From: Sparassis latifolia
Lineage: Eukaryota > Basidiomycota > Agaricomycetes > Polyporales > Sparassidaceae
Assembly (NCBI GenBank): GCA_018466975.1
Contig: CM031555.1
Coordinates: forward strand, 2,356,001-2,420,000
Direction: 5' to 3'
DNA: 64,000 nt
The notes beneath the pieces were generated by a model, which was not told the origin of the DNA, searched no databases, and saw only the letters and a list, made by a program, of their open reading frames with translations. Positions 21,675 through 32,446 of the stretch are shown here, piece after piece; within the stretch, counting starts at the first letter, position 1; the number at the start of each line of letters is the position of its first letter. A program made the position numbers and the translations under genes.

Positions 21675-23896
21675 TTATTTTGCGAGCAGCGCCAGCCTGT
21701 GTTGGTCAAGCGCCTTTGCGCGCTCCCAAACGTCTACAGTGAGTTCTGTTTCGTGCATCGACAACGCGTACAGCCTTCATATATCGTAGTGAGCACTTCG
21801 CAGCACATAATGGAGGGGACAGCGCGCACTTTGCGACCGTCATACGCCGGATCAGGTCGTCCGACGTGACCGCAGTGTCTCGCTTGCGTTCACGCACGAA
21901 GTCGCTTTGGATGTACTGCGGCTCGGATCAGTCTTTAGCCTACTCGCTACAAAGGAGAGCGGGTGGGTGTGCGCACCTCAGACGTCTCCTCGCTGACGGC
22001 GACCCGCCCGGTACGCGCGCCGAGTATGAGAGCGTGGAACGCGGCGAGCTGCGCGGGCGGCGGGCGGATGATGCTCGATGCGGGCTTGTACAGCACTGAT
22101 GTCGCCGCGGGTGTGTGTGGCGCGTTCAGGGGGACGCACAGGTCCGTCTGCAGGTGCTCGTATTAGCGTCGGTGCCTGAGTCGAGGGTTGAAGAGGTGGG
22201 AGGAGCCTGACCTTGAAGAACGCGCTTTTTGAGCCCTCGCCGAGTACGATGCAGCTGATATCGGTCGGGAATGAGAATTGGGAGAAGGGGAACGCGTATA
22301 CGAGCGTTTGAGTGGACATGACTTCCTGCAGAGCGCGCACGTTCAGCAAACCTGTGCGGGTCGCAGTGACAACGGGTCAATTGGACGTAAGACGGAAAGC
22401 CAGTGAAAGGGGGCCTACCCCGCTCGACAAGCTGCCCCTCCCGCACGCCGCCCTCCGTGACGAGGAGGACCGTCCCCTGAGGGAGCTGCAGTGCGCCCGC
22501 GTGCAGGTCCTCGTGCTTGCTCTCCGGTGCGAACGCGCCAGCGTTGAGCGCCGGCAGAGAGAGCGCGAGGGTGTGTGTCAATGGGAGAAGCAGAGCTAAC
22601 ACGATAGAGAGGGTTGGGTTGGGGAGCACCCCCTCGTCTGCGTCACCGGTGGACGGCGAGGGCGAGGGCGAGGGCGGGGGCGCGGGGAAGTGCGCGAGCG
22701 TGAGCGATGGCGGGAGGAGCGGGGGGCTGCGCGATTGTCTGGGACGCGTTCCTTTGATTGTGAGTGCATGGAGTAGGGGGAAAGGAGGGGACGGGACCTA
22801 CACCCGCGCGACGCAGGAGAGGAGGACCCACTCGGCGGCTTGTGCGTCACCGCCGAGGGCCTCGTCTGCTATCCACTTGACGAGCGCCGTCCTGATCCGC
22901 GTAGGGTTCGTATTTTCGGCAGTTTCACTTCTGGCCGTATCAGCAGTACTTTCGGGGGTGTTTAAGTACGGGTAGGGGCGAGAGAGCAACGGTTGTGAAT
23001 GTGGGCGCGAGAAGAGGACGTGTAGTGTGGGAACCTCTGAGGATGCCGCGTCTAGGTCTGAGCTGAGACTGGGGGAAGGGTCGGTCAATTAGAGACAAAA
23101 ATGTACTACAGAGGGACGGAATTACGGTTCAGTAGTGAGGATGCCGACGAAGGTGACGACGTCGGTGGACTTGAGGGTCTCCGCGCCGTCGGTGTCGTAT
23201 GTCTGTGGGCACCAAGTTGAACATGATAAGAGCGCTGCTTCGAACATCAGACGCACCTTGACTTGCAGCCCGATGTGTGGTACCGAGGGATGTGGGTACT
23301 TGTACGCGTGCTGAGACTGGTACGAGGACGTGGACGCAGGCCGCGGCGGGCGTTCTTGGTCTGCGTCACGTCAGAACAACGTCGTAGTCACATACAAGTA
23401 ATCGCGCACGAGATTCAGGTCCATTAAGCTCCTCTGCGCACCACTCCGTCTCCCCGGGCACGCTGACTGCCCAGAGGACGGAGCACTCCCTGAGATGTGC
23501 GTAGTCGACGCCCTGGGCGCCGTCAGGATCGCCGGTATCGATGCCCCAGCCGCCGCACTTGCCTGCGGGGGACGTGGCGAGATACATTTCAGATGAGGGG
23601 GACGTGTCCTGGACCATGGCACGGAAGCGGACAAGGGCGCGGTCCGGAAACGCGTCGGGTGGGTGCTGCACGTCGAGAGTGGGGATCTACGCGGCAGCGT
23701 TGTCAAAACATAACGTTTTAGAGCTGTCATGGAATGTAGATACCTCGTGGTACGCGTCTTGGCTGCAGAAGACGTGGGCGAAGTGGTCGGAGACGAGACG
23801 GGGGAAGTTGTCGGCGGTGGAGGCGGAGTCATCGTAGAGCTCGATGAGCGCCGCAGTGGGATCGCGCAGAGAGTCGACACGAAACGCAGAGACCAT
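21675..23896 (-). CDS. MCMBP: Mini-chromosome maintenance complex-binding protein (MCMBP)
   Basis: Nuclear protein that binds MCM2-7, replaces MCM2 in part of the pool and helps unload or stabilise the helicase. The first exon begins 'MVSAFRVDSLRDPTAALIE' and joins to 'IPTLDVQHPPDAF', then 'LVRFRAMVQDTSPSSEMYLA', as in the family N-terminus. Middle exons give 'YPHPSVPHIGLQVK' and 'TLKSTDVVTFVGILTTEP'. The C-terminal part has 'LQLPQGTVLLVTE', 'LNVRALQEVMSTQTLVYAF' and, across introns, 'YIQSDFVRERKRD' and 'DDLIRRMTVAK', ending 'LALLAK'. About ten exons. The run of GGCGAG-type repeats near 22655-22680 is coding (Pro-Ser). Very GC-rich third positions compared with the genes to the right. Confidence 0.92.
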
Positions 23897-24043
23897 CGCG
23901 GACGTTGTTGAGGAGCTCGTCGATGTCCGGGTCAAACGCGATCACGGCGCGCCACAGACGCGCGTCAAGCAACGCGCGGCACGCGACTTCAACGAGAGAG
24001 ACAAAATAATTGATCGAGAAGTACTGCTACGACATAAAATCTA

Positions 24044-25352
24044 TCACGGTATTGCAGACGAGGGTGAAGGTGGAGGATGGTTGGACGGTTGCTGAAAGTC
24101 GTCCGAAGTGTACCCTATCCCATCGCAGCGAATGATAACCCCGCGAGGTTCTTCTTCTATCTCAAACTTGGCTTCGGTCAAATGCTCTGCTATCCATATG
24201 GCAGTCCTGAAAAAGTCTCCGTGATCAATAATCCCTCACTAGCGTTCCAGCAATAGAGCCACTCACCTCGTATGCAGCGTTAATGGTCCTGTCCTCACCG
24301 TTGACCTCCCTCGAGCAAGAGCAAGGAAAATTATCATCTGATCCTGGAAATCTCAACGTGAGTATTTTTGACGAATGCAACGGGCAGTAAGCACACACCT
24401 GCATATGCTCGTCCACACATCCACCATGCTCCAAATTCCTCACCAGCTCCTCCGCAGCTTCTCTCCCAACGGTCGCAGGATCCCTTCTCTTCTGGCCCAC
24501 TGCACTCCCACCGAGGACACATCCACCGCTCGTCTCCGCCCACAGTACGATCCCCGACCCGCTCCCGACTGATTCTGACCTTTTCTCTCTTACGCTGGAG
24601 ATGTCGATGACCCCAGGGTCCACACCGGAGCTCACCAGGGTTTGCACCGCCGCATCGCGCATCGCCTCCGCGACTCGCTCAGGCAGGCCCGCGACGTACG
24701 CCCTGCCCGCGACGGTGGAAAGGCTCCCACGCTCGATGAGCTCCACAGGCGGGAGCGGGCCACGCACGGGGGGCACGGAGAGGTACACTTCACCGCCGCC
24801 CTTGGGGTAGAACCCGCGCGTGCGGACGCGCAGCTGTGGCTGCAGACCGAAGTGGCGCTGAAGGAAAGGCAGGAAGACGCGCATCGTGTAGTCGAGCTGC
24901 GGGGCCTGCAGCGCGTTTGTGCCCCCGCGCAAAGTCAGCTCTGTCGGACCTGAAGAGGGCGTGTGGGAGAAGAGCAGGCAAGGGAGCGCGATTTGAAGGA
25001 GGAGCGCGATCGACCCTGCAGTTTTCGTGTCGGCGGTGTAGTGTCGGAACAGTTGGATAGGCCCTGGACGGAAGGATATCGCATCAGATCCCACTGTGCA
25101 GCCCGAAAGGTCTGCGGAACATATGTCTGCGACGAGACGGAGACCTGGGAGTAAGAGAAGAGACAGAGAAATGCATGACACTTGGAGATACGCACCTGTC
25201 GCATGCTGATGTTTGAGACCTGGAGAGCCGCGGTTCTGTCGTATTTTGTCGATGGATATGGGCCGAGCGAGCAGAGCGGCGAGCGCGACGGCATTGCGCA
25301 GGAGTTGACCCCCGCCTTCGAGAACGCGGCCGTCGATGAGCGTGGTCGCCAT
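24044..25352 (-). CDS. RTCA: RNA 3'-terminal phosphate cyclase (RTCA-like)
   Basis: Enzyme converting RNA 3'-phosphate to a 2',3'-cyclic phosphate with ATP. I chose the ATG at 25352 because it opens with the family N-terminus 'MATTLIDGRVLEGGGQLLRN'; an in-frame upstream extension to 25505 is open but not family-like. Other marks are 'IRQNRGSPGLKHQHATG', 'TAGSIALLLQIALPCLL', 'LRGGTNALQAPQLDYT', 'FYPKGGGEVYL' and 'EHGGCVDEHMQDQMIIFLAL' (after splicing). The real C-terminus needs two more introns: 'GPLTLHTR' joins to 'TAIWIAEHLTEAKFEIEEE', stop at 24044. The open frame that ends at 24225 reads through introns. The catalytic His is expected in 'LHT' by family position. Confidence 0.93.
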
Positions 25353-25631
25353 GGTGCTGCTCACGGTCTGAGCGGCGCCCACTTCACCTTCACCCTGATA
25401 CTGACAGCTGGGTGGCATAGGCCATTCTGAAAACGTTGTCGACGGAGTGTTTGTCAACGTTGACGGCGTCGTTGCATGTAGATCATTTGTTCGCGTGTCG
25501 ATCACGTCTGCTCAACTCAATTTGGACGCACTGTTCCCGTGCTCGCTGTTCTGCACAGCGAGGAGGACCTCCTGCGTAACGGCCTAGACGATCCCAATAC
25601 CCACGGGCTACATACTACACCAGCGGGTCCA
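25353..25631. promoter_or_regulatory. Divergent promoter region RTCA / HOOK
   Basis: 279 bp between two divergent start codons. No TATA-like box or clear shared element is evident by eye. Placement depends on the start choices 25352 and 25632. Confidence 0.5.
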
Positions 25632-28600
25632 ATGTCAGACTCGCAGCGCAAGGAGCTGAACGCCTTCTTCTCGTTCTTCGCGACCTTCGACCTCGCTCGC
25701 CCTGTCACCTCCGTCGCTGACCTCTCCGATGGCGCAGCCCTCTTCGAAGTCCTCTCCCTCGTGTACGTGCTTTCCTACGTTCAGCTCCTGCTGATGCTTG
25801 ACGGCGCACTTCAGCGACGACCACTTCCGGCAGCCCACGCGCCCCTCTGCGCAGCTGTCGGACAACTGGGTGCTCCGTTTCTCTGCGCTGAAGCGCCTCT
25901 ATCGCCTCATGACGCAGTACTTTTCCGAGGTGCTGCACCAGCCCACGACCGCGCTCGACGTGCCCGACCTCCAGGCGCTCGCCAAGGACTACACCATCCC
26001 CGCCGCCCTCACGATGTGCCGCCTCACCATCGCCATCGCCGTGCAGTGCGAGCAGAACAAGGATATCATCGAGAAGATACAGCTCCTCTCCGAGGGCGAG
26101 CAGCACGCCCTCATGCGCGTCATCGAGCAGGTGCGCTCCCTCCCCACCCCTAAACAGGCCTCCGTCCGGTTGTGATGCTGATGGCCCAGAACTAGGTCAT
26201 GGCCAAAGTAAAGATCTCGCGCGACGCGGGGCATGGGGAGGGAAACATGACAGAGTGTGTGGATTTTTCTGCCGGGCCGTCAACATGCGAGTGCTGAGCG
26301 GTGTCGCAGAGATGACCACTATTACCAGATCCAGTCGGAGCGGAGCCGCATCCTCTCGGAGAAGGAGACCCTCGAGAAGGTGTACCAGACGCTACTCGAG
26401 GAGCACCGCACGCTACAGACGAACTTTGACGACGCGACGTCGGAGAAGGAGGACGCGCTCGCGCAGCTGCGCCAGGCGCAGAGGGATGCAGACAGTAAGC
26501 CCGTCGACACCAGGGGTGATGCAATGATGAGGGCGGAGATCGACCGTCTACGGAGCGAGCTGTGAGTTTTACTTGAGTTCGAATGTGGTGCCCCCCGGCT
26601 TATGTGCGTAGCCAGAAGAGCGAGGACAATCTGGCAATGGCTGAGGCTGAGCTGGACAAGCACACTTCGCTGATCACGGACTTGACACGCAAGGTCGATG
26701 AGCTCCAGCTGAAGGCCGATGAAGCTGCACGGTTGAAGGACCAAGTTGACGAGTGAGCGTCTCGTTCTCGACTGCCTTGATGATGTTCATATTTTCTCAA
26801 GATATCGTCACGCCGCTGACAAGCTGCAGAAGACAGAGAACGTAATGGAAAAGTACAAGAAAAAGCTTCAAGAAGGGGCAGATCTACGGCAACACGTGAA
26901 GGTGCGTGCGGCGTCTTGGGCTCTAGGTGAGCTGTACTGAGTTAAATTATGCAGGCATTGGAGAAGCAGAACGCGGACCTCGTCGATAAAAACGCGTCAT
27001 TAGAAGAGGAATACCGCAAGGTCGCTGCATTCAAGCCGCTAATGGACTCTTATAAAACTCAGATAGCGGAGCTGGAGACAAAGGCGTCTTCCCGGTCCAA
27101 AGAACTGGATAAAGTCAAGTTTGAACTGGAGCAGACCAAAGCGAAGCTGAAGGTCGCGGTTGAAGAGCGCGCGAAAGACTCAGAGACGCTCGAGCTGTAC
27201 CAAGAACGCGTCCGCGAGCTAGAGTTGAGTGCGCGCCCTGTAGCGTCCGCCTCGTCTCGAGCACGTGACAGAGACGAGTTTACGGAGGCGGAGCTACTTG
27301 GACACCGAAAGGCAGGGCACGAAGAGGAGGAGGAGGAGCTTGATGGAGACGTGCAGGGCTTGGGCGAGGAACTGGACTCTGCGCTCACAGGAACAACGAT
27401 GACGGACCTGAAGCTGCAGGTACGGAAACTGCAACGCGAGCTGGAGGCGGTGCGGAAGAACGAGGCGGATGCGAGCCGGGTGCTCGTCCTGGAGAACCTG
27501 CTGGATGACGCAAACCGCATGAAGGCGCGATACGAGGCAGATTATCTTGCTGCACATCGTGAGAAGCTGGTGCTTCAGAATGATCTGGAGGAAATCAGGA
27601 GCGGGAAGGCGATGGGCGATGGGTACGTGCAGTGCCATCGTCTTCATGGCGCCTGTTTCTGACAAGTCTCGTCTGCAGGGCCGAGGCTGCAATTGCGCTG
27701 CGCCAGCGGCTCAATGAGACCGTTGACCAGCTCGACGCCCTACACAAAGAGCATACCGAGCTGGAGGTCAAGTTCGACAGTCAAGTCAAAGAGCTGACGA
27801 TCGCAAGATCTGACCGTGAGCATAACCTCGGTTTCGTGCAATTCGCGCACTCATCTGCTTCCCAGTGAACCTCGTCAACAAGGATCAACTCGAAATTCTA
27901 GCCAACTTACGCGAATCCGTGAACGAAGACAAGGCGGGCCTTCAAACAGAAGTGGAACGCCTCTTGTCACAGGTTAAGGAGCTCTCAGACAAGAACAAGA
28001 TGCAGCTGGAGCAGATCAATGGACTGTTGCTTGAGAAGGTCGGCTTGCAGAGTGAGGGTATCGACCAGCGGGACAGAATGCTACAACGAGAACGTGCAAT
28101 CGGGTATGTGTTCATTCTGGTTATCAGAAACCTCGGTGCTCTTGAGTGCTAAATGCTTCCAGTGATCTGAAAGCATCGATATCTGGCAAAGATGTGCCCG
28201 AAGATATTAAAGCTCGTCTTCTCAGTCTGCATGAAGAGAATGTTTCTCTGAAAGAACAGTACAAGACTGCGCAAGAGAAGTTGGTGAAAGCAAAGGCTGT
28301 GAGTAATCGAACTGTTCGACTATAGCTTTAGTCATCGTTAAACGTCTGTACAGTTCATTAAGCAACAAGATAAGCTTTTCAAGGAGGAACAAGCGAAGAA
28401 AGACGGAATGGCATCCCCAGTCAGTATTTTCGCGCTGTTTCTCATAACATGTTAACTGGGTTATTTTACCAGGCGGCCTTTGAGGAGGCAGAGGGGAGCT
28501 ACCGTTCTCAAGTCAAGATACTGGAAGAGGATCTTGCTCGGCAGAAGGTTCGTCTTCATTCGTTACTCCTCGTTCTCCTGTTGACATTCGTACAGCGTCT

Positions 28601-28781
28601 GATGTCGGATATGATCACGCGATATCGTCGAGAGCAAGCACTTATGCTTGGCTACGTCCACAATATTGGCATGAAGACAGCACGAGATCATCTGGGTAAC
28701 CAGCAGCAAAATCGGCCAAATCCTACAAGCTGGCTGCCGCAACAGCGGAGAAACGTGCGCGTTCTTACCTATACAGATTGA
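25632..28781 (+). CDS. HOOK: HOOK family dynein adaptor
   Basis: Microtubule motor adaptor that links dynein-dynactin to early endosomes in fungi. The N-terminal Hook domain is spread over exons: 'MSDSQRKELNAFFSFFATFD', then after intron 25763-25814 'DDHFRQPTRPSAQLSDNWVL' and 'LLSEGEQHALMRVIEQ'. A long coiled coil follows, with many heptads ('LEKVYQTLLEEHRTLQ', 'KLQKTENVMEKYKKKLQEG', 'ALEKQNADLVDKNASLEEEY') and an acidic break 'HEEEEEELDGD'. The C-terminal cargo-binding part has 'LMSDMITRYRREQALMLGYV' and ends '..WLPQQRRNVRVLTYTD'. Around ten exons. About 850 residues. Confidence 0.93.
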
Positions 28782-29219
28782 CTCTGCATGTTCTGACATT
28801 GGTCGCTATTCAGCTTGGCCAGCTCCTTCGTCGATGACGTTTTCTTGCTTTTGACTTATATTTTCCTTGGCATATTTACTACATTATCAGCGGAACCTAC
28901 ACACAATCTTTCATACCCTCTACGCGTTCACTGCATATGCATATATCACTGTTACAACTTGATTACTGTAGCATGTAAGTTGGACGCCGTCTGTCGGCCG
29001 TGCTCCATGACACCCACGCGCCCGAATTCTCGACGCCTTGTATGTTGCAGATAGCTGTAATGTCCTGGGCATCTAGGCCGGCACAGGCCCAACCTGCCTT
29101 CAGTTCTGCTTCATTGTTACTGTGTACAGGCGATAGAATACTAGGATACATTCGTGTACGTTCCTTCATTACTGGAGTTACGATCGCACATTTACAGGAA
29201 ATGGTGAGCAGAGATGACT
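28782..29219. other. Intergenic region between convergent HOOK and phosphoglucomutase genes
   Basis: 438 bp, presumably two 3' UTRs. Short open frames on both strands (for example plus 28815-29054) lack recognisable protein features. Nothing else seen. Confidence 0.55.
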
Positions 29220-32179
29220 TTATGAATGAACAAGGCCGTTTTTCCCCGCCTCCATCCATTCACCAGCTAACTCAGCAACGACCTTCGGCAGAAGCTTGTT
29301 CACCTCTTCTGCACTCTTGCCGCTGCCTTCCAAGTAGTACTTGATCTAAACACTATTTTCAGTTATTGCGTTCCCGGCATAGATTGAATCCTCACCTTCG
29401 GTTCTGTACCACTTGTTCTATTGAATCGCAGCGTTCGGCGAGAGGTATGAGATGAGCTACGAGAGAAACATACCTTGTCGTCAAAGTGATTCTTGTTTGA
29501 TCCGCCTGTGACTCAGCTCTGAATTGGATCATGTGTCCCGACGATAGAGGAAGAACGGGCTTAAAAGTCGGCGGATTGGCGCTATCGTAGCCGAGTGTGA
29601 GATCTCGTACACCTGTTACTGTTAGACTTGCGATGCTGGTGGGGTAACTTGGGTTTTCCGGGGTACCCTGTGGACAAAAATCCGTATGCCGATGTAGGTG
29701 TATCATTGACGCAACTTACTGCCCCGTCATAATTCCGCACTCTGGTGAAGATCTTGTCGATAATGCGGGGATCGTGGCAGATGAAGTATCCATTATTCGT
29801 CTGGTGAGATACAATTAGATATACGTGCCACATTCTCATACCTTGCATGCAAGTCAAACCTGGAAATAACCATATCTGAGGAAGTCAGTCGCAGGTTCTC
29901 CATTCGAGGATCACCCTTCCTACCGCTCGTAAAGTTCCTGCAGGTGCGAGAAAGCCGTCTTGCCTTGGTTATGCAGACAGACCGCCATCTCGGCAAACAT
30001 CACCTAGGAGCTCATGGTTAGCTCATGGAGCTTTCAGCACCACTTAAAGTACGCCTTACACTAGCAGCGACTCCATCCTTGTCCCGGATCTCAGAACCGA
30101 ACATATACCCAATCGCCTCTTCATACCCGAAGGGAACGTCGTAGCCTTCTTGAGCCAAATTCAGCGCGGTATTACCAATATACTTGAAACCTGATGACAT
30201 GAAGGATCATCTGGAGAGCGCACACCCATCAGAAGAAAGCGCAACCTGTGAGACATTCGGCAAACTTGAAGCCCTCCACGGCCGCCATAGCCTCAATCAT
30301 CTTGGAGCTGACGGTGCTCGCCACGATGGCCAGTTTATCTATTCAGTAGAGATGAGTATGGTCTACTCCACGTACATTGCAAAGAGGTATGAACTCAGCG
30401 GCTTCCCCGAGGATCTGTACCGATCCAGAACTACGCTTGCAAACAAGGTGCCCAATTGATCTCCAGTGAACGTAACGGCACTTCCATCGGCGCTACCACG
30501 TCATGATAACGTGTTCCGTGAGATAGCGGAGTTTTTTTGTCGATGAATAACTCACCGTATTTCTACGCCAGCAAAGCGATCCGAGTCTGGATCCTGCGCA
30601 AGGATGTAGTTGGCACCGCATTCCTTCGCTGTGACGAGAGCTAAATCCTGAAGCGATCCATAAGACATATGTCCTCGAAAGCAAGCGATAAGACTTACAA
30701 GGGCACCTGCAAAAGGAGGCTGATTTATTAGAATCAGCGGGTCAAGGTAGATCATCGACACTGTACCCTTCTCTTCAGGATTTGGAAATTTCACCGTCGG
30801 AAATTCTGGATCAGGATCTTGCTGTTCTTGAACTGGAGTAAAAGAGGGGAGACCGAACAATTCAAACGCCCTCGCCATAAATGCGTTGCTCACGCCGTGC
30901 ATGGACGTATTGACAAATTTCAGTGGAGTACTCATGTTCAGCGGCCTTCCGATTGAAAAAGGTGATTCAGAATCTACCTTAGTCATTCATGGGCAAGACG
31001 CACCGGTGCAGGCACAGCGACAAGATACTGGTGAAGTAAGCTTCCCGCATATCCTCTGTGCGATCGAGGCACAGCGGAGATGAATGCAGGTTGACCATCC
31101 CCCATACCTTGGGTTCTAAATTGCATTTAATCGAATCAGAGATGCCCTTATCGTGGGGCTCGATAATCTCGTGGAGAGCAAAATTTTCAATATGCGAATT
31201 GTCAAGAATGCAATAACACCCATACCTGCACGGCATTTTCCCAATAAACCTGATTTGAACATGTTGAGTAATGCGTGCACGGTGAGTATTTCCAAAGCAG
31301 CATGAGTAATAGTACTTCACTTTGTAACCATTGTCTTGCTAAGACGAGAATAATAATCATTTATCGCAATCTCTCACAGATCTGGGACGAACCTTCGGAT
31401 TGTGACTAGCTGCAGAGCCTCAATGTTACTGTTTGACTAAAAATCGAGCTGAACTCACCTGTGATCATTACACCACACGCTGCATGCAGTTTCTTCACGC
31501 TGAACGGTACCCTGAGAACTAAAGTTAGCAGACGACGAGTCATTACAGTATGAAAACTTACAGAGGTGTATGTACAAAGCCTTGATGCAAGTAGACCTTG
31601 ACATTCCTTGCTATGAACACAGCGGCCGTTAACTCGGCCCAATTCTCAGAGTTATGCCTGTGGTCATGGCCGATAACAACTCCTCTGGATGAGGCATCGT
31701 GCACATTCTGCAGCACGTATTCACATAATCCCTATTGTACACACAGGGTGGTCAATCTCACGTATTGTTCGCGTGTAGCTAGATACCGTATGATATACCT
31801 GTGACGCCTGGATGATGATGAGGTCGTTCATGCGAGACCATCCGGCCTCCATTCTGCCTCTTAGACCTGCGCCCATTCAGTAGCGTATCATGGGCAGAAT
31901 GACGTGATGACGTGCCTGCAGTACCGAATTCAATCCGCGTCCTAAGCCAGTCCACGTTTCAGGCAATCCCATTCATCACGCTTACTTACAACGTTACTTG
32001 CCTCATACGCTTCTCCAGCTCCTGAAGATTTGCTTCTGAATAGAGGCTCTGTATCTCATTGCGCGTCACTTCATTCTGAGAGTATATAAATCAGCGAATG
32101 AGCCAGCGTGGAGATAGGTAGCCGGCCATACTCTGTCCAAACGCAACCACTCATTGACAAGATGTGTTAGAGATGACAT
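29220..32179 (-). CDS. PGM2: Phosphoglucomutase/phosphoribomutase (PGM2/PRM15 type)
   Basis: Alpha-D-phosphohexomutase of the PGM2/yeast Prm15 branch, which interconverts ribose-1-P/ribose-5-P and to some degree glucose phosphates. It starts 'MSSLTHLVNEWLRLDR' and splices to 'NEVTRNEIQSLYSEANLQEL'. Key loops: 'GVVIGHDHRHNSENWAELTA', the catalytic serine loop 'GVMITASHNPK' assembled over introns, metal loop 'AQDPDSDRF', sugar loop 'VPFGYEEAIGYMFG' and the phosphate-binding 'TSGTEPKIKYYLEG'. The gene is cut into very small exons: 24 nt (31226-31249), 18 nt (31321-31338), 17 nt (31393-31409) and an 8-nt exon (30699-30706). Splicing these gives 'NPEEKGALDLALVTAKE' and 'ASHNPKQDNGYKVYWENAVQ', the family consensus. 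C-terminus '..MEAGKNGLVHS'. Confidence 0.93.
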
Positions 32180-32446
32180 AGTTGTTTTCTGGAGAGGTGG
32201 CGTTAGTCCTCGTTGGCTGATTGACAGACGAACACGATAACAGTGGTGGATGGGCAGTCAGAAGTTCATTATTCGTAGTGACTTGCTAATCTGAGCGGTG
32301 GAAGAAGTCGATCGCGATGAATCTGAGATCCGCTTGATCATAGCAAGGCGAAACTTCGTGGTGGGCTCGTAGGAGAATTCGAGACTAAGTTGGTTCGGTC
32401 ATGCATGCCCCAGCAACGCAACACATATCAATTTCAGCAAGTCTAT

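Noticed and set aside
22640..22700. GC-rich GGCGAG repeats as a structural or regulatory element
   Set aside because: They lie in the coding frame of the MCM-binding protein gene on the minus strand and encode a Pro-Ser linker.
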